From RYN-230 sp963717125 (GTDB lineage: Bacteria; Actinomycetota; Actinomycetes; Streptosporangiales; Streptosporangiaceae): DNA of 64,000 nucleotides. Of the stretch, positions 1 to 8,389 are shown in pieces. The notes under the pieces are model-generated. The model saw nothing but the letters and a program-made list of their open reading frames with translations, did no database searches and was not told the DNA's origin. The position numbers and the translations under genes are program-made. Location: assembly GCA_963717125.1 (NCBI GenBank), contig CAVQVG010000019.1:558001-622000 (forward strand). Direction: 5' to 3'. Positions within the stretch are counted from its first letter, which is position 1, and each line of letters starts with the position of its first letter.

Positions 1-687
1 GTAGAAGACCGACCGGGGGAAGAGCCGGTCCACCAGGAGAAACTCCACCACCCGGGGGGCGTCAACGCCCTGCTGGTAGGTACGCAGGTAGGCATCGTGG
101 GCGGAGCACGCTCGCAGGGTGGAGGTCCAGCCCTCGCTCCCTCGCGCGGCGCTGATTCGGGCCGCGAGCAGGCGCGCGGTCATGTCCACCCGCTCCAGAC
201 TGCGGCCCAGGACCAGCGCGTCATAACTCGCATCCCGGCTCATGCTCGCCTCGACGTAGCCAGCGACGCTGGCCGCGCGCTCGCGGACGTAGGAGAAAAA
301 CGGCGCGGGGCCGAAGTCGCGGGCGGCCGCCACCCGGGCCTGCAGGGAGTTATGGGTGGAATTCAGGCACTCCCAGATCTCCGCGGAGAGGGCCTCCCGG
401 GCGCTGCGAGCATTCTCCCAGGCGGCGGACAGCGCACCGACAATCGAGCTCGGCTCGTCCTCGTCATAACCGAGCAGTTCCAGGACGGCTCTGGAATCCC
501 GGTACTGCTTGGCGGTGTCGCCCGGAACGCCCATGACAGCCAGCAGGACAGCGCATGCGCGCGCCTCGTGCACACCCGGGTCTTCGAGTACCTCGTGGAA
601 ATGCACGTCAAGCAGCCGGGCGGTGTCCTCCGCCCGCTCGACGTACCGGCCGACCCAGAAAAGCGCCTCGGCGACCCGGCTCAGCAT
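1..687 (-). CDS. alpha-E domain protein (DUF403), 3' end beyond the window
   Basis: The reading frame begins MLSRVAEALFWVGRYVERAE, the typical start of alpha-E (DUF403) proteins, and stays open for 229 codons to the left edge, so the C-terminus is missing. The frame is rich in Arg/Glu/Ala helices, as expected for this all-helical family. It starts 11 bases after the stop of the permuted ATP-grasp gene upstream and must be co-transcribed with it. Alpha-E, permuted ATP-grasp and transglutaminase-like proteins recur together in many bacteria. The cassette is suspected of making or modifying a small peptide, but the biochemistry is not established. The family call is firm; the function is unknown. 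Confidence 0.85.
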   Translation of the reverse strand, partial: MLSRVAEALFWVGRYVERAEDTARLLDVHFHEVLEDPGVHEARACAVLLAVMGVPGDTAKQYRDSRAVLELLGYDEDEPSSIVGALSAAWENARSAREALSAEIWECLNSTHNSLQARVAAARDFGPAPFFSYVRERAASVAGYVEASMSRDASYDALVLGRSLERVDMTARLLAARISAARGSEGWTSTLRACSAHDAYLRTYQQGVDAPRVVEFLLVDRLFPRSVFY

Positions 688-697
688 CCCGCTCTCC

Positions 698-2230
698 TCA
701 TTGCTGCTGGTCCTGGGGAGGACCGCGATCGGGTGCGGTGCCGCGGACCGCCTGCGCGGGCAACGCTGGCGGCCCGTCGCCTTCCGGGTCCCAGCCCGGC
801 GAGGAAGTCAGCACCCAGGTGTCCTTGGAGCCGCCGCCCTGGCTGGAGTTTACGATCAGGCTGCCCTCCCGCAGCGCCACCCGGGTCAGTCCGCCGGGCA
901 GCACCCGGACCTGCTCGCCATCGTTGACCGCGAACGGTCGCAGGTCGATGTGCCGGGGCAGCAGCAGGTCCCCGAGTTGCGCCGGTGAGGTCAACAGCAG
1001 CACCAGCTCCTGCGCGATCCACGCCCGCGGCTCGGCCAGCACCCGCTCGCCCACGGCGGCCAGCTCGGCGTCGGAGGCCTGCTGCCCGATGACGATGCCG
1101 CGACCGCCGGCCCCCTGCACCGGCTTGATCACTAGCTGGTCGAGCCGGGCCAGGCACTGAGAGCGGACATCCGGATCGTCGAGCCGGTAGGTCTTGACGT
1201 TCGGCAGCAGGGGTCGCTCGCCGAGATAGTACTCGATGAGCGCCGGGAGGTAGGTATAGGTCAGCTTGTCATCGGCGACGCCGTTGCCGACCGCGTTGGC
1301 GATCGAGACGTTGCCGGCGCGCGCGGCGTTCAAAATCCCCGGACACCCCACCACGGAATCGGGCCTGAAATGCACCGGATCGAGAAAGTCGTCGTTGACG
1401 CGCCGATAGACGACGTCCACCCGCCGCCGCTCTCCGATGCTGCGCATGTACAAGACGTTGTCGCGGCAGAACAAGTCCCGGCCCTCGACCAGCTCAATGC
1501 CCATCTTGCGGGCCAGGAAGGCGTGCTCGAAATAGGCCGCGTTGCGCACACCGGGGGTGAGCAGCACCACAGCGGGCTCCTCGGCGCAGGCCGGCGCCGA
1601 CCGGCGCAACGCGTCGAGCAGCCGCCCCGGATAGGACGCGACCGGCTGTACCTGCTGCTCCAGGAACAGGCCGGGAAAGACCCGCGCCATGGTCCTGCGG
1701 TTCTCGACCACGTAGGACATGCCGGACGGCACTTGCAGGTTGTCCTCGAGTACCCGCAGCACGCCTGACTGGTCGCGGACTATATCGATCCCGGCGAGGT
1801 GTACCCGCACGCCGTTCGGCGGCTGGATGCCGTACGCCGGCCGGCACAAGCCGGCACAGGTGGTGAGCAGTGAACGCGGAACCACCCCGTCCCGGACCAC
1901 TTCGGCCGGCCCGTAGACGTCGGCGAGAAACGCTTCCAGCGCGCGTACCCGCTGCACGACGCCGGCTTCGACCCGCTCCCACTCGGCAGCAGGGATAAGC
2001 CTCGGGATCAGGTCGAGCGGGAAGAGCCACTCTTCGCCGCCATGGGAGAAGACGACGCCCTGGTCGCGGAAGCTGCGGTCCCGGGCCTCCGCCCGCCGCG
2101 CCAGGCCATCGCCGGTGAGCGTCAGCAGGGCGTCATACAGCGCCCGCGTGTGCGGGTACGGCAGCCCGTCCTTCCCGAACATCTCGTCGTAGGCGGGGCC
2201 GCGCGGATATTTGTCGAAGAGACCGCCCAT
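698..2230 (-). CDS. Circularly permuted ATP-grasp protein (CP_ATPgrasp type, DUF404/DUF407)
   Basis: A 510-residue protein with the permuted ATP-grasp layout. The N-terminus reads MGGLFDKYPRGPAYDEMF. The middle has VDVVYRRVNDDFLDP and VKTYRLDD. The nucleotide-binding stretch VIKPVQGAGGRGIVIG carries the Lys and Gly-rich loop. ATP-grasp enzymes join a carboxylate to an amine through an acyl-phosphate; the substrate here is unknown. The ATG at 2230 is preferred because AGGAG lies 7 bases upstream; the frame is open to 2293 but lacks a better start. The last 35 residues are Pro/Gly/Gln rich and look like a non-conserved tail. The alpha-E gene follows after 10 bases. Confidence 0.85.
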   Translation of the reverse strand: MGGLFDKYPRGPAYDEMFGKDGLPYPHTRALYDALLTLTGDGLARRAEARDRSFRDQGVVFSHGGEEWLFPLDLIPRLIPAAEWERVEAGVVQRVRALEAFLADVYGPAEVVRDGVVPRSLLTTCAGLCRPAYGIQPPNGVRVHLAGIDIVRDQSGVLRVLEDNLQVPSGMSYVVENRRTMARVFPGLFLEQQVQPVASYPGRLLDALRRSAPACAEEPAVVLLTPGVRNAAYFEHAFLARKMGIELVEGRDLFCRDNVLYMRSIGERRRVDVVYRRVNDDFLDPVHFRPDSVVGCPGILNAARAGNVSIANAVGNGVADDKLTYTYLPALIEYYLGERPLLPNVKTYRLDDPDVRSQCLARLDQLVIKPVQGAGGRGIVIGQQASDAELAAVGERVLAEPRAWIAQELVLLLTSPAQLGDLLLPRHIDLRPFAVNDGEQVRVLPGGLTRVALREGSLIVNSSQGGGSKDTWVLTSSPGWDPEGDGPPALPAQAVRGTAPDRGPPQDQQQ

Positions 2231-2436
2231 ATGTGAGCTCCTACCACGAGTCTGATACCCGTCATCACATCCATCGTTACAGTTGCGAAACAAAGCTGGT
2301 CCACCATGCAGTAATGGGAGCAGTGGCCCGGCAAGGTTCGAGCGGAGGGTGAGTTCCGGCGCGCTGCGGAGATCTCGACGTCGGCACTGGGGGTCCTGTG
2401 GTGCAGAGCACGCAGTTCCGGACCGGGGGAGATGAC
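2231..2436. promoter_or_regulatory. Divergent intergenic region of the ATP-grasp/transglutaminase cassette
   Basis: About 200 bases separate two divergently read genes of the same cassette, so promoters for both must lie here. An AGGAG Shine-Dalgarno stands before the ATP-grasp ATG on the minus strand, and CGGGGGAGA stands before the transglutaminase TTG on the plus strand. I see no convincing operator palindrome. Confidence 0.4.
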
Positions 2437-3318
2437 TTGACGCAGGTGGTAAACACGCTCCTGTCCACCCCGCTGCGGGCTGCGTCGCACCGCGAACTGC
2501 GAGCGGCAGGGCGGCGAACCTACGTCTTGCGCCAGCGTTTCACCTACACCTATGACGCGCCTGTACGGGACCTGGACCACCGGCTCGTCGTGGTGCCGCC
2601 ACGCCGGCACGGCGACCAGCGGCGGCTGATGCACTCAGTCACCGTCTCCGCCGCCGACGCACGGACCACCCACCGGCGGGACGGCGCCGGCAACATGGTC
2701 ACCAGGTCTCGCGTGCCGCTGGTGCCGGACACGGTCGAGTTCATGGTGGACGCCGTCGTCGAGCGGGGCGGACTGGGCTCCCGCGTCCTACTGCCGGCTG
2801 CCGCGCTCACCGACCCGCGGCTGCTGCGCCCGACCCGGCTGACCGCCGCTGACGTGACGATCCGGCGGCTGGCGGCGAGGCTGGCCGGCCAGAACACGCT
2901 GGCAACCGCCGATCGGTTCTGCGCGTACGTGCATGGGGCGCTCAGCTACGCGCACGGGGTCACCTCGATCGCCACCACCGCTGCTGAGGCGCTCGCCCGC
3001 GGACGGGGGGTCTGCCAGGACGCCGCGCATGTCATGATCGCGCTCTGCCGGGCCGTCGGGCTGCCGGCGCGCTACGTCTCCGGGCACCTGCTCGGCGAGG
3101 GCGGCACGCACGCCTGGGTAGAAGTTATCGTCGCCGAGGCCGCCGCGGCGCGCGCCGTGGCGCTCGACCCTTGTAACGGCTGCCGCGCCGGCACGGATTA
3201 CCTGACCATCGCCACCGGGCGTGACTACAGCGACGTAGCCCCCACCTCCGGCACTTACATAGGCGCCGCCCGCGGCATCCTGACAGCCACCAAGCAGCTC
3301 GACGTCGCGCTGCCCTGA
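2437..3318 (+). CDS. Transglutaminase-like cysteine protease family protein
   Basis: A 293-residue protein. An N-terminal beta domain of the bacterial transglutaminase type (YVLRQRFTYTYDAPVRDL) is followed by a papain-like core with GVCQDAAH (nucleophile Cys), GTHAWVEV (His) and ALDPCN (Asp), the complete Cys-His-Asp triad. C-terminal DYSDVAP and GTYIGAA are also typical. Such proteins hydrolyse or cross-link amide bonds. TTG at 2437 is preferred because GGGGGAGA precedes it at ideal spacing; GTG at 2398 in the same frame is the alternative. It is divergent from the ATP-grasp/alpha-E pair, its usual partners, so a joint peptide-processing role is inferred. Confidence 0.88.
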   Translation: MTQVVNTLLSTPLRAASHRELRAAGRRTYVLRQRFTYTYDAPVRDLDHRLVVVPPRRHGDQRRLMHSVTVSAADARTTHRRDGAGNMVTRSRVPLVPDTVEFMVDAVVERGGLGSRVLLPAAALTDPRLLRPTRLTAADVTIRRLAARLAGQNTLATADRFCAYVHGALSYAHGVTSIATTAAEALARGRGVCQDAAHVMIALCRAVGLPARYVSGHLLGEGGTHAWVEVIVAEAAAARAVALDPCNGCRAGTDYLTIATGRDYSDVAPTSGTYIGAARGILTATKQLDVALP

Positions 3319-3346
3319 TCTTCCCCCATGCCGAAAACATGCCGTT

Positions 3347-5044
3347 CTAGCAGGACTGGGGCGCCGCCAAGGCGTTGTAGGCGTCGAGATCGTAGGCGTA
3401 ACCCTTGGCGATGGGACCGTCGCTCGCCGGGTCGCCGGCGTCGTCGACCAGGATCCCGGCCTGGCTGAGCGCGTAGCTGATGTATCCGTGGTGCAGCTTG
3501 TAGATCAGGTCTTGGCTGCCCACGTCGTACTGCGCCGCCGAGGTGGCGCTGGCGCAGCTGAAGTTGCCGAGCACGGACATCGCGACCCGGCTGCCGGTCA
3601 CGTTCATCCAGCCCTCGAAGACGTACAGCGCCGAGCTGCGCAGGCCGGATGAGTCGGTCGAATCGAACTCGTGTCCCATGCAGCACTGGCTCTGCTCGGG
3701 GCTGGTGGTGTTGTCCGCGATGTGCGCGGTGACGGTGGCTCCGTTGGAGGTGCCGGTCACCGAGCTGGCGACCGTCTGGTCGAACGTGTCGGCGGCCAGC
3801 TGGTTCCAGATCCCCATCGGGTCGGTGGCCGGGTGGCCCAGCCAGACGAATGGCCGGCCAATCGCCGCGTTGGCGGCGGACCCTGCGGTCGCGAAGCAGC
3901 CGCCCGCGTTGGTCAGCCCGGCTGCGTCGAGTTGTGCGGTGAAGGCCGCGTCGTTGAAGCCGGTCAGCATCGTGTCCCAGGCCGACGCGCCGAAGAACTG
4001 GATCGCCGCCAGCTCAACGTCTACATATCCGTCCTGGTAGTTCGGGTTGTTGGTCTTGCTGAAGTCGCCGAACCCGCAGAGTCCGGAGGAGAAGTTGTTG
4101 GCATCGTTGTAGGTGTAGTTGCCTGCGAAGCCCATCGCCTCCTCGAGCAGTGTCACTTTGGCCTGGTCAGCCGCCGAGAGCTCGCGCCATGACGGGCCGC
4201 TCTTCAGCAGCAGCAGCGCCTCCGCGACCGGCGCGTGCGCCCAGCCCTCCAGGCCGCCGTCGGCGTCCGGCTCGTTCCCGCCGGCGATGAGGTGCTGCAC
4301 CTGGGCGAACAGCGCGCTGTCCACCGTCGTCCCGTCGGTCGCCGCGGCGCCGGGATCCGCCAGGTCCACGAGGGCCAGGTAGTACAGGACCTTGGCCTTC
4401 CGGATGTTGGCCGGGCTGGTGCCGGGACGGGGGACGGACGATGTCGGTGCCGCGAACGCGATCAGCGGCGCGGCCACGGCCGAGTCGATATCGGCCTGGG
4501 CGAAGCTCCCGCCCCCGCCCGGCGGGGTCGGCGACGTCGAGGTGGGCGAAGGAGACGGGGTTGGTGAGGGCGAGGTGGTCGGCGGCGGGGACGACACGGT
4601 GCCGTTGCTTGTGCACGTCAACGTGGGCGGCGAGGTGTTGCTGCCGCTGTAGCTGAAGTTGGCGCCGATCTGGGTGGATGCTCCGGCGGAGAGGCTTCCG
4701 TTCCAGCTCGCGTTGGTCACCGTGACCGTCTCGCCCGACTGGCTCCAGTTGCCGTCCCAGCCCTGGGTCAGCTGCTGGTTTCCTGAGTACGTGTATTGCA
4801 GGATCCAGCTCGAGATGGCAGAGCTGCTGCTCGTGATCGTGATGGACACGGAGAAGCCGGCGTTCCACTGACTGGTGATGCTGTAGGCGGCCAGGCAGCT
4901 GGTCAACGCGCTGGCGGCCGGGGTTAACGCGATGCCGCAGAGCCCTGCGCAGCCGAGCGCCGCCACAGCGGCCCCGGCGATGGCGCCGCGCAGCCGCGCG
5001 TGCCTGACTTTAGGCAGTGAGCCGAATCCCATACGGGCGAACAT
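3347..5044 (-). CDS. Secreted protein with family 2 carbohydrate-binding module
   Basis: A 565-residue secreted protein. A basic N-terminus and Ala-rich hydrophobic segment (about residues 18-46) form a Sec-type signal ending near PAASA. Residues about 50-150 are a cellulose-binding CBM2 domain with conserved Trp (SQWNAGF, SSWILQY, TQGWDGNWSQ) and bracketing Cys. A Pro/Ser/Thr linker (about 152-175) leads to a 385-residue domain that I do not recognise. That domain has many Cys and aromatic residues (GLCGFGDFSKTNNPNYQDGY, CCMGHEFDSTDSSG). The CBM suggests polysaccharide attachment; any catalytic role is open. No strong Shine-Dalgarno precedes ATG 5044, so ATG 5032 is possible. Confidence 0.8.
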   Translation of the reverse strand: MFARMGFGSLPKVRHARLRGAIAGAAVAALGCAGLCGIALTPAASALTSCLAAYSITSQWNAGFSVSITITSSSSAISSWILQYTYSGNQQLTQGWDGNWSQSGETVTVTNASWNGSLSAGASTQIGANFSYSGSNTSPPTLTCTSNGTVSSPPPTTSPSPTPSPSPTSTSPTPPGGGGSFAQADIDSAVAAPLIAFAAPTSSVPRPGTSPANIRKAKVLYYLALVDLADPGAAATDGTTVDSALFAQVQHLIAGGNEPDADGGLEGWAHAPVAEALLLLKSGPSWRELSAADQAKVTLLEEAMGFAGNYTYNDANNFSSGLCGFGDFSKTNNPNYQDGYVDVELAAIQFFGASAWDTMLTGFNDAAFTAQLDAAGLTNAGGCFATAGSAANAAIGRPFVWLGHPATDPMGIWNQLAADTFDQTVASSVTGTSNGATVTAHIADNTTSPEQSQCCMGHEFDSTDSSGLRSSALYVFEGWMNVTGSRVAMSVLGNFSCASATSAAQYDVGSQDLIYKLHHGYISYALSQAGILVDDAGDPASDGPIAKGYAYDLDAYNALAAPQSC

Positions 5045-5546
5045 AGGAACGTGCTCGTGCCGTGTACAGGCCGGCGCCGCGCTCGCGACCGGCCCAGCCC
5101 GCGGACCGGTTGGAAGAGCGTCAGCGAGCCATGGGTCCGGTGAAATTACCTGAACGAGGATGCACTCACCGGCCGGGTTCGTCGCGCCCGGTCAGCCCCG
5201 TTGTGCGAGCCTTCAGCCGAAGCTTCGCCAGCGTCGTGAGGCGGGCACCGGCCAGAAGGGCGCAGGGGAGGAGATCATCGGCAAGCTCGCCACCGAGCGC
5301 ACCGTCCCGCTCGGCACCACCACCCTGACCGCCCTCGATTAGCACGGCGAGCTGATCACCACCGTGCCGAGGAACAGCACTAGCGAAGTCAGTCATTCAA
5401 AGCCTGCGGAACACAAGCCGACGAGACCGCGCGGTGACGGAGGTCTCCAGTCATGCTCTCGCCGTCCTCGCGCCCGCGATCCTGTTGCCGGACCAAGCTC
5501 ACAGTCAAGGGCGCTCGCTTCCGCTCGCGTCGCTGCGGCGATGGCG
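5045..5546. other. Intergenic stretch with a possible transposase C-terminal scrap
   Basis: No intact gene is visible. On the plus strand from about 5265 to 5420 one frame reads KLATERTVPLGTTTLTALD, a stop at 5340-5342, then GELITTVPRNSTSEVSHSK. This resembles the beta-rich C-terminal tail of IS481-type transposases, but the match is weak and interrupted. The rest holds nothing I can name. Confidence 0.3.
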
Positions 5547-5801
5547 CTACGCGCCTCCCCTGAGAGGCACGTCGGCGGCCTCGAGCAGAAGCGCGGCGCG
5601 CTCGGCCGGCGGACGCCAGCGCCAGCCGGTCTGGAACGCGCGGTGGGCCGCCTCGACGGCAGCGTCCACCTCCGCGGCCGCGCCGCCCTGGACGAGGGTG
5701 ATCACCTCGCCAGTTGCCGGGTCCTCGACCGGGAACCTGTCGGCCTCGTCATGGGACGACCACCGGTAGGTGCTGAGTTCGGGTTCCAGGGCTGTAGTCA
5801 T
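5547..5801 (-). pseudogene. Truncated aldehyde dehydrogenase (N-terminal fragment)
   Basis: 84 codons that begin like an NAD(P)-dependent aldehyde dehydrogenase: FPVEDPATGEVITLV, then AAEVDAAVEAAHRAFQTGW and ERAALLLEAAD. After LLLEAAD the similarity stops, the frame reads VPLRGGA and ends, whereas the family runs to about 480 residues and needs Cys and Glu catalytic residues that are absent. A deletion has removed about 85% of the gene. The ATG at 5801 has GGAAGGAAGAG upstream and overlaps the stop of the TetR gene as ATGA, so the intact ancestor was translated together with that regulator. Confidence 0.7.
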
Positions 5802-6571
5802 TGCGAGCTCTTCCTTCCAGAGCGTTGCGGTCGGCGCGGCGGCGCGGGAAGTGCGGCCGAGGTAGCGTCGGCCAGGGTGGTGAGCCATTGCTGCATCAGC
5901 GCCACCTCAGGTCCGGTGAGCGGTGTGTTCTCGGCGGCGAGCCTGCTGCTGAGCGTCGCCGCTGCGCTGGCGATCGTCGGCTCTGCCCCGCGTTCGGGCT
6001 GGTGAGTCGTGGACGCGGCATCTTGCGGGACGGTGATCCAGGCGATCACTGCCTCGCGCAGCTGGGTGGCGAACGTGCCGTCGCCGTACAGGTCAGGCTG
6101 TGAGATCAGCGACAGTGCGGCGCCGGTGGTCGCGGACAGGACAATGCGCGACGCGGTCTCCGTCGACATGCGCAGCTGGCCGCGGCCGGCGCCCAACTCC
6201 AACCGGTCGTAGAGCATCTGGTACGCCTCGCGTACCGCTCGGCTGTTGCCGGCGACCGTCGGCGACCACATCAGCTTGTAGAAGCTCGGGTTCTCGCGGG
6301 CGAACTCGAGGTGGTTATCCCAGCCCGCCCGGACGTCGTCAGCGACATGGTCGTGGACGACGGCTGCGGCGGCGCGCTTGGTCTCCAGGAAGGCGGCCCA
6401 GCCGAAGTCGACCACGGCGGCGAGCAGCCCGTCCTTGTCGCCGAAGTGGTGGTACAGGGTCGGCGCGGTAACGCCAGCTGCTTCGCAGATGGCCCGCGTC
6501 GAGATGTCTGCGTCGGCGGACTGGGCAAGCAGGCCAGCGGCGGTTTCGAGGATGCGGGTTCTGACGGTCAT
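5798..6571 (-). CDS. TetR family transcriptional regulator
   Basis: A 257-residue repressor. The N-terminal helix-turn-helix is clear: RTRILETAAGLLAQ, then ISTRAICEAAGVTAPTLYHH and FGDKDGLLAAVV (residues about 5-55). The ligand-binding C-terminal domain is helical and not assignable. It is divergent from an NmrA-type reductase, and a 9-bp inverted repeat in the shared spacer is a plausible operator. The ATG at 6571 has no Shine-Dalgarno, but TAGTCT ends 6 bases upstream with TTGACT 18 bases before that, so the message is probably leaderless. Its stop overlaps the start of the truncated aldehyde dehydrogenase. Confidence 0.88.
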   Translation of the reverse strand: MTVRTRILETAAGLLAQSADADISTRAICEAAGVTAPTLYHHFGDKDGLLAAVVDFGWAAFLETKRAAAAVVHDHVADDVRAGWDNHLEFARENPSFYKLMWSPTVAGNSRAVREAYQMLYDRLELGAGRGQLRMSTETASRIVLSATTGAALSLISQPDLYGDGTFATQLREAVIAWITVPQDAASTTHQPERGAEPTIASAAATLSSRLAAENTPLTGPEVALMQQWLTTLADATSAALPAPPRRPQRSGRKSSQ

Positions 6572-6577
6572 AGGACG

Positions 6578-6632
6578 AGACTAGCGATCTTGTATAGCGT
6601 CAGTCAAGCTAATCGTGTAGCGTCGCTATACA
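6578..6632. promoter_or_regulatory. Divergent promoter and operator between tetR-type gene and NmrA-type gene
   Basis: TGTATAGCG (6591-6599) and CGCTATACA (6624-6632) are perfect inverted copies. On the minus strand TTGACT (6607-6602) and TAGTCT (6583-6578), 18 bp apart, form a promoter whose start would fall on the TetR ATG. On the plus strand TATACA (6627-6632) can act as a -10 for the reductase. The repeat arms overlap or flank both promoters, as expected for an autoregulating TetR protein. Confidence 0.55.
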
Positions 6633-6656
6633 CGGATCGAACACCAAGGAGGGACC

Positions 6657-7541
6657 ATGATCGTCATCACGACCCCCGCAGGCCAGATCGGCCGCCAGGT
6701 GCTCGCCAACCTGCTCGGCAGCGGTGAGCAGCTCCGGGTCATTGCCCGCGATCCCGCAGACCTCCCGGCCGGCGTCCGCGAGGACCTCGACGTCGTCGTG
6801 GGCTCGCACGGCGACGCAGCGATTGTGGACAAGGCATTCGCCGGCGCCGATGCCGTTTTCTGGCTGACGCCGCCGGACCCACGGGCGCCTTCGGTCGAAG
6901 CCGCCTTCGTCGGGTTCACCCGGCCCGCCGCCGAGGCGTTCCGGAGGCATGGCGTCGGACGCGTCGTCGGCGTCTCCGCGCTCGGCCGCAGCACGCCCTG
7001 GGCCGCCCGGGCTGGCTACGTCACCGGCTCGCTGGCGATGGACGACCTCATCGCGGCCAGCGGAGTGGCTTACCGTGCGCTGACCAACCCCTCGTTCATG
7101 GACAACACGGGCCGCCAGGCCGAGTCGATCAAGAACCAGGGCATGTTCTTCTCGCCGATCGCAGGCGGTCGCAAGCTGCCGACCGTCGCCACCCGCGACA
7201 TCGCTACCGCCGCCTCGCGTCTGCTGCTCGACACAAGCTGGAGCGGTGCTGGCGAGGTCCCGCTGCTCGGCCCCGAGGATCTGTCCTTCAACGACATGGC
7301 CGGGATCATGTCGGAGGTGCTCGGCAAGGACGTGCGCTTCCAGCAGACCACGTTCGAGGCCTACAAGGAGCGCTTCGTCAGCTTCGGCATGTCCGATGCG
7401 ATGGCGCAGGGCATGACCGACATGGCCTGGGCGAAGAACGAGGGCATTGACAACGCTGTCCAGCGCACCTCGCAGAACTCGACCCCGACCAGCTTCCGCC
7501 AATGGTGCGAAGAAGTGCTGAAGCCGGCGGTCATCTCGTAA
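6657..7541 (+). CDS. NmrA-like / atypical SDR NAD(P)-binding oxidoreductase
   Basis: A 294-residue Rossmann protein of the NmrA / NAD(P)H azoreductase-like group. The dinucleotide loop is TTPAGQIGRQVL at residues 5-16, followed by VIARDP after strand 2, where an Arg suggests NADPH. ADAVFWLTPP and VVGVSALG are typical strand ends, and the canonical SDR Tyr-x3-Lys is absent. AAGGAGGG lies 3 bases before the ATG, which fixes the start. It is divergent from a TetR regulator and probably controlled by it. Such pairs often answer electrophile or quinone stress; the substrate is not evident. Confidence 0.85.
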   Translation: MIVITTPAGQIGRQVLANLLGSGEQLRVIARDPADLPAGVREDLDVVVGSHGDAAIVDKAFAGADAVFWLTPPDPRAPSVEAAFVGFTRPAAEAFRRHGVGRVVGVSALGRSTPWAARAGYVTGSLAMDDLIAASGVAYRALTNPSFMDNTGRQAESIKNQGMFFSPIAGGRKLPTVATRDIATAASRLLLDTSWSGAGEVPLLGPEDLSFNDMAGIMSEVLGKDVRFQQTTFEAYKERFVSFGMSDAMAQGMTDMAWAKNEGIDNAVQRTSQNSTPTSFRQWCEEVLKPAVIS

Positions 7542-7573
7542 CCGGACCGATTCGCAATCACAGAAAGGGCAAG

Positions 7574-7878
7574 TCAGGCTGCGACCTGGGATGATCTCGA
7601 CTTCGACCTGTGGCAACGCCTCATGGCCGTCAACCTGAACGGGCCAATGCTCATGTGCAAGGCGTTTCTGCCGCTCATGCGCGGACGTGGCTGGGGCCGG
7701 GTCATCAATGTCGCTTCGGCAACGGTCGCCATCGCGAGCCCAGTCTCGATCGCCTACCGCACAAGCAAGATCGCCGGCCGACATCGCCGGGAGCGTCTTC
7801 TTGCTCGCGGCCGACGAGGCAGGCTGGATCACCGGGCAAGCGATCATGGCCAACGGCGGGAACGCGTTCGGCCTATGA
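7574..7878 (+). pseudogene. Internally deleted, frameshifted SDR family dehydrogenase remnant
   Basis: The first frame gives WDDLDFDLWQRLMAVNLNG, GRGWGRVINVASA and AYRTSK, the central part of a classical SDR including the active-site Tyr-x3-Lys. Directly after that the match moves to another frame with ADIAGSVFLLAADEAGWITG and MANGGNAFGL, the usual SDR C-terminus. The N-terminal nucleotide-binding half and the segment between Lys and the C-terminal strand are missing, and the two halves are out of frame. It lies downstream of the NmrA-type gene and cannot make an active enzyme. Confidence 0.75.
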
Positions 7879-7919
7879 CAGCTGCTCGCCGACCGACAAG
7901 ACACGGCCGCACGAACCAA

Positions 7920-7957
7920 CGCCTGCGAGAGCCGCCCGGCGGCGGCTCTCGCAGGCG
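7920..7957. terminator. Strong stem-loop, likely transcription terminator
   Basis: A perfect 17-bp stem (7920-7936 with 7941-7957) closes a CGGC tetraloop. No U-tract follows, which is usual in actinobacteria. It lies just after the SDR remnant and would end transcription from the NmrA-type gene. Confidence 0.65.
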
Positions 7958-8389
7958 TGCGCGACCCGCACGGCAGCAGTAGCGGAGATGAGCCAAGCGC
8001 CAGCCCTCTGGCGGCGCGCCAAACTAACCCAACCGCCAGGCCCCCGGCATCAGCGGCCATTCCCGCGTCAACGCGGGGGCAAGAACCGGTTCGCGTCTGT
8101 CACTCACACCCAGGGTTGTGGAAGCCAATGCGGCGGTAAACCCCGCCGCGTCTGTGGTCGATTCGTGATCGGGCGTTTACCAGCCGAGCGGCGATCCGGG
8201 CCGCCTCCACGGTCATGACCCAATGCCACTTACCGGTCGCATTCGGCCATTGCCTGTAGCTGGAGCGTCACGCTGCGCTGGGTCGTCGGCTCGGCCTGAT
8301 GGCATGAAAGGTGGGTACCCGCGTGTCTTGTCATAGCCGAAGGCGGCTATCCGCGAGCCGGACTCCGGCTGCGGGACCGTGCCGCTGGC
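7958..8389. other. Intergenic region with two hairpins downstream of the DUF6461 gene
   Basis: No coding frame is supported. Two stem-loops lie close together: ATAGCCG (8333-8339) with CGGCTAT (8344-8350), and AGCCGGA (8356-8362) with TCCGGCT (8364-8370). They sit just past the stop of the minus-strand DUF6461 gene and may form its terminator. Confidence 0.45.

Noticed and set aside
6609..8060. A 483-codon minus-strand frame opposite the NmrA-type gene
   Set aside because: It is the antisense of a clear Rossmann protein and an SDR remnant; no motif in the translation.
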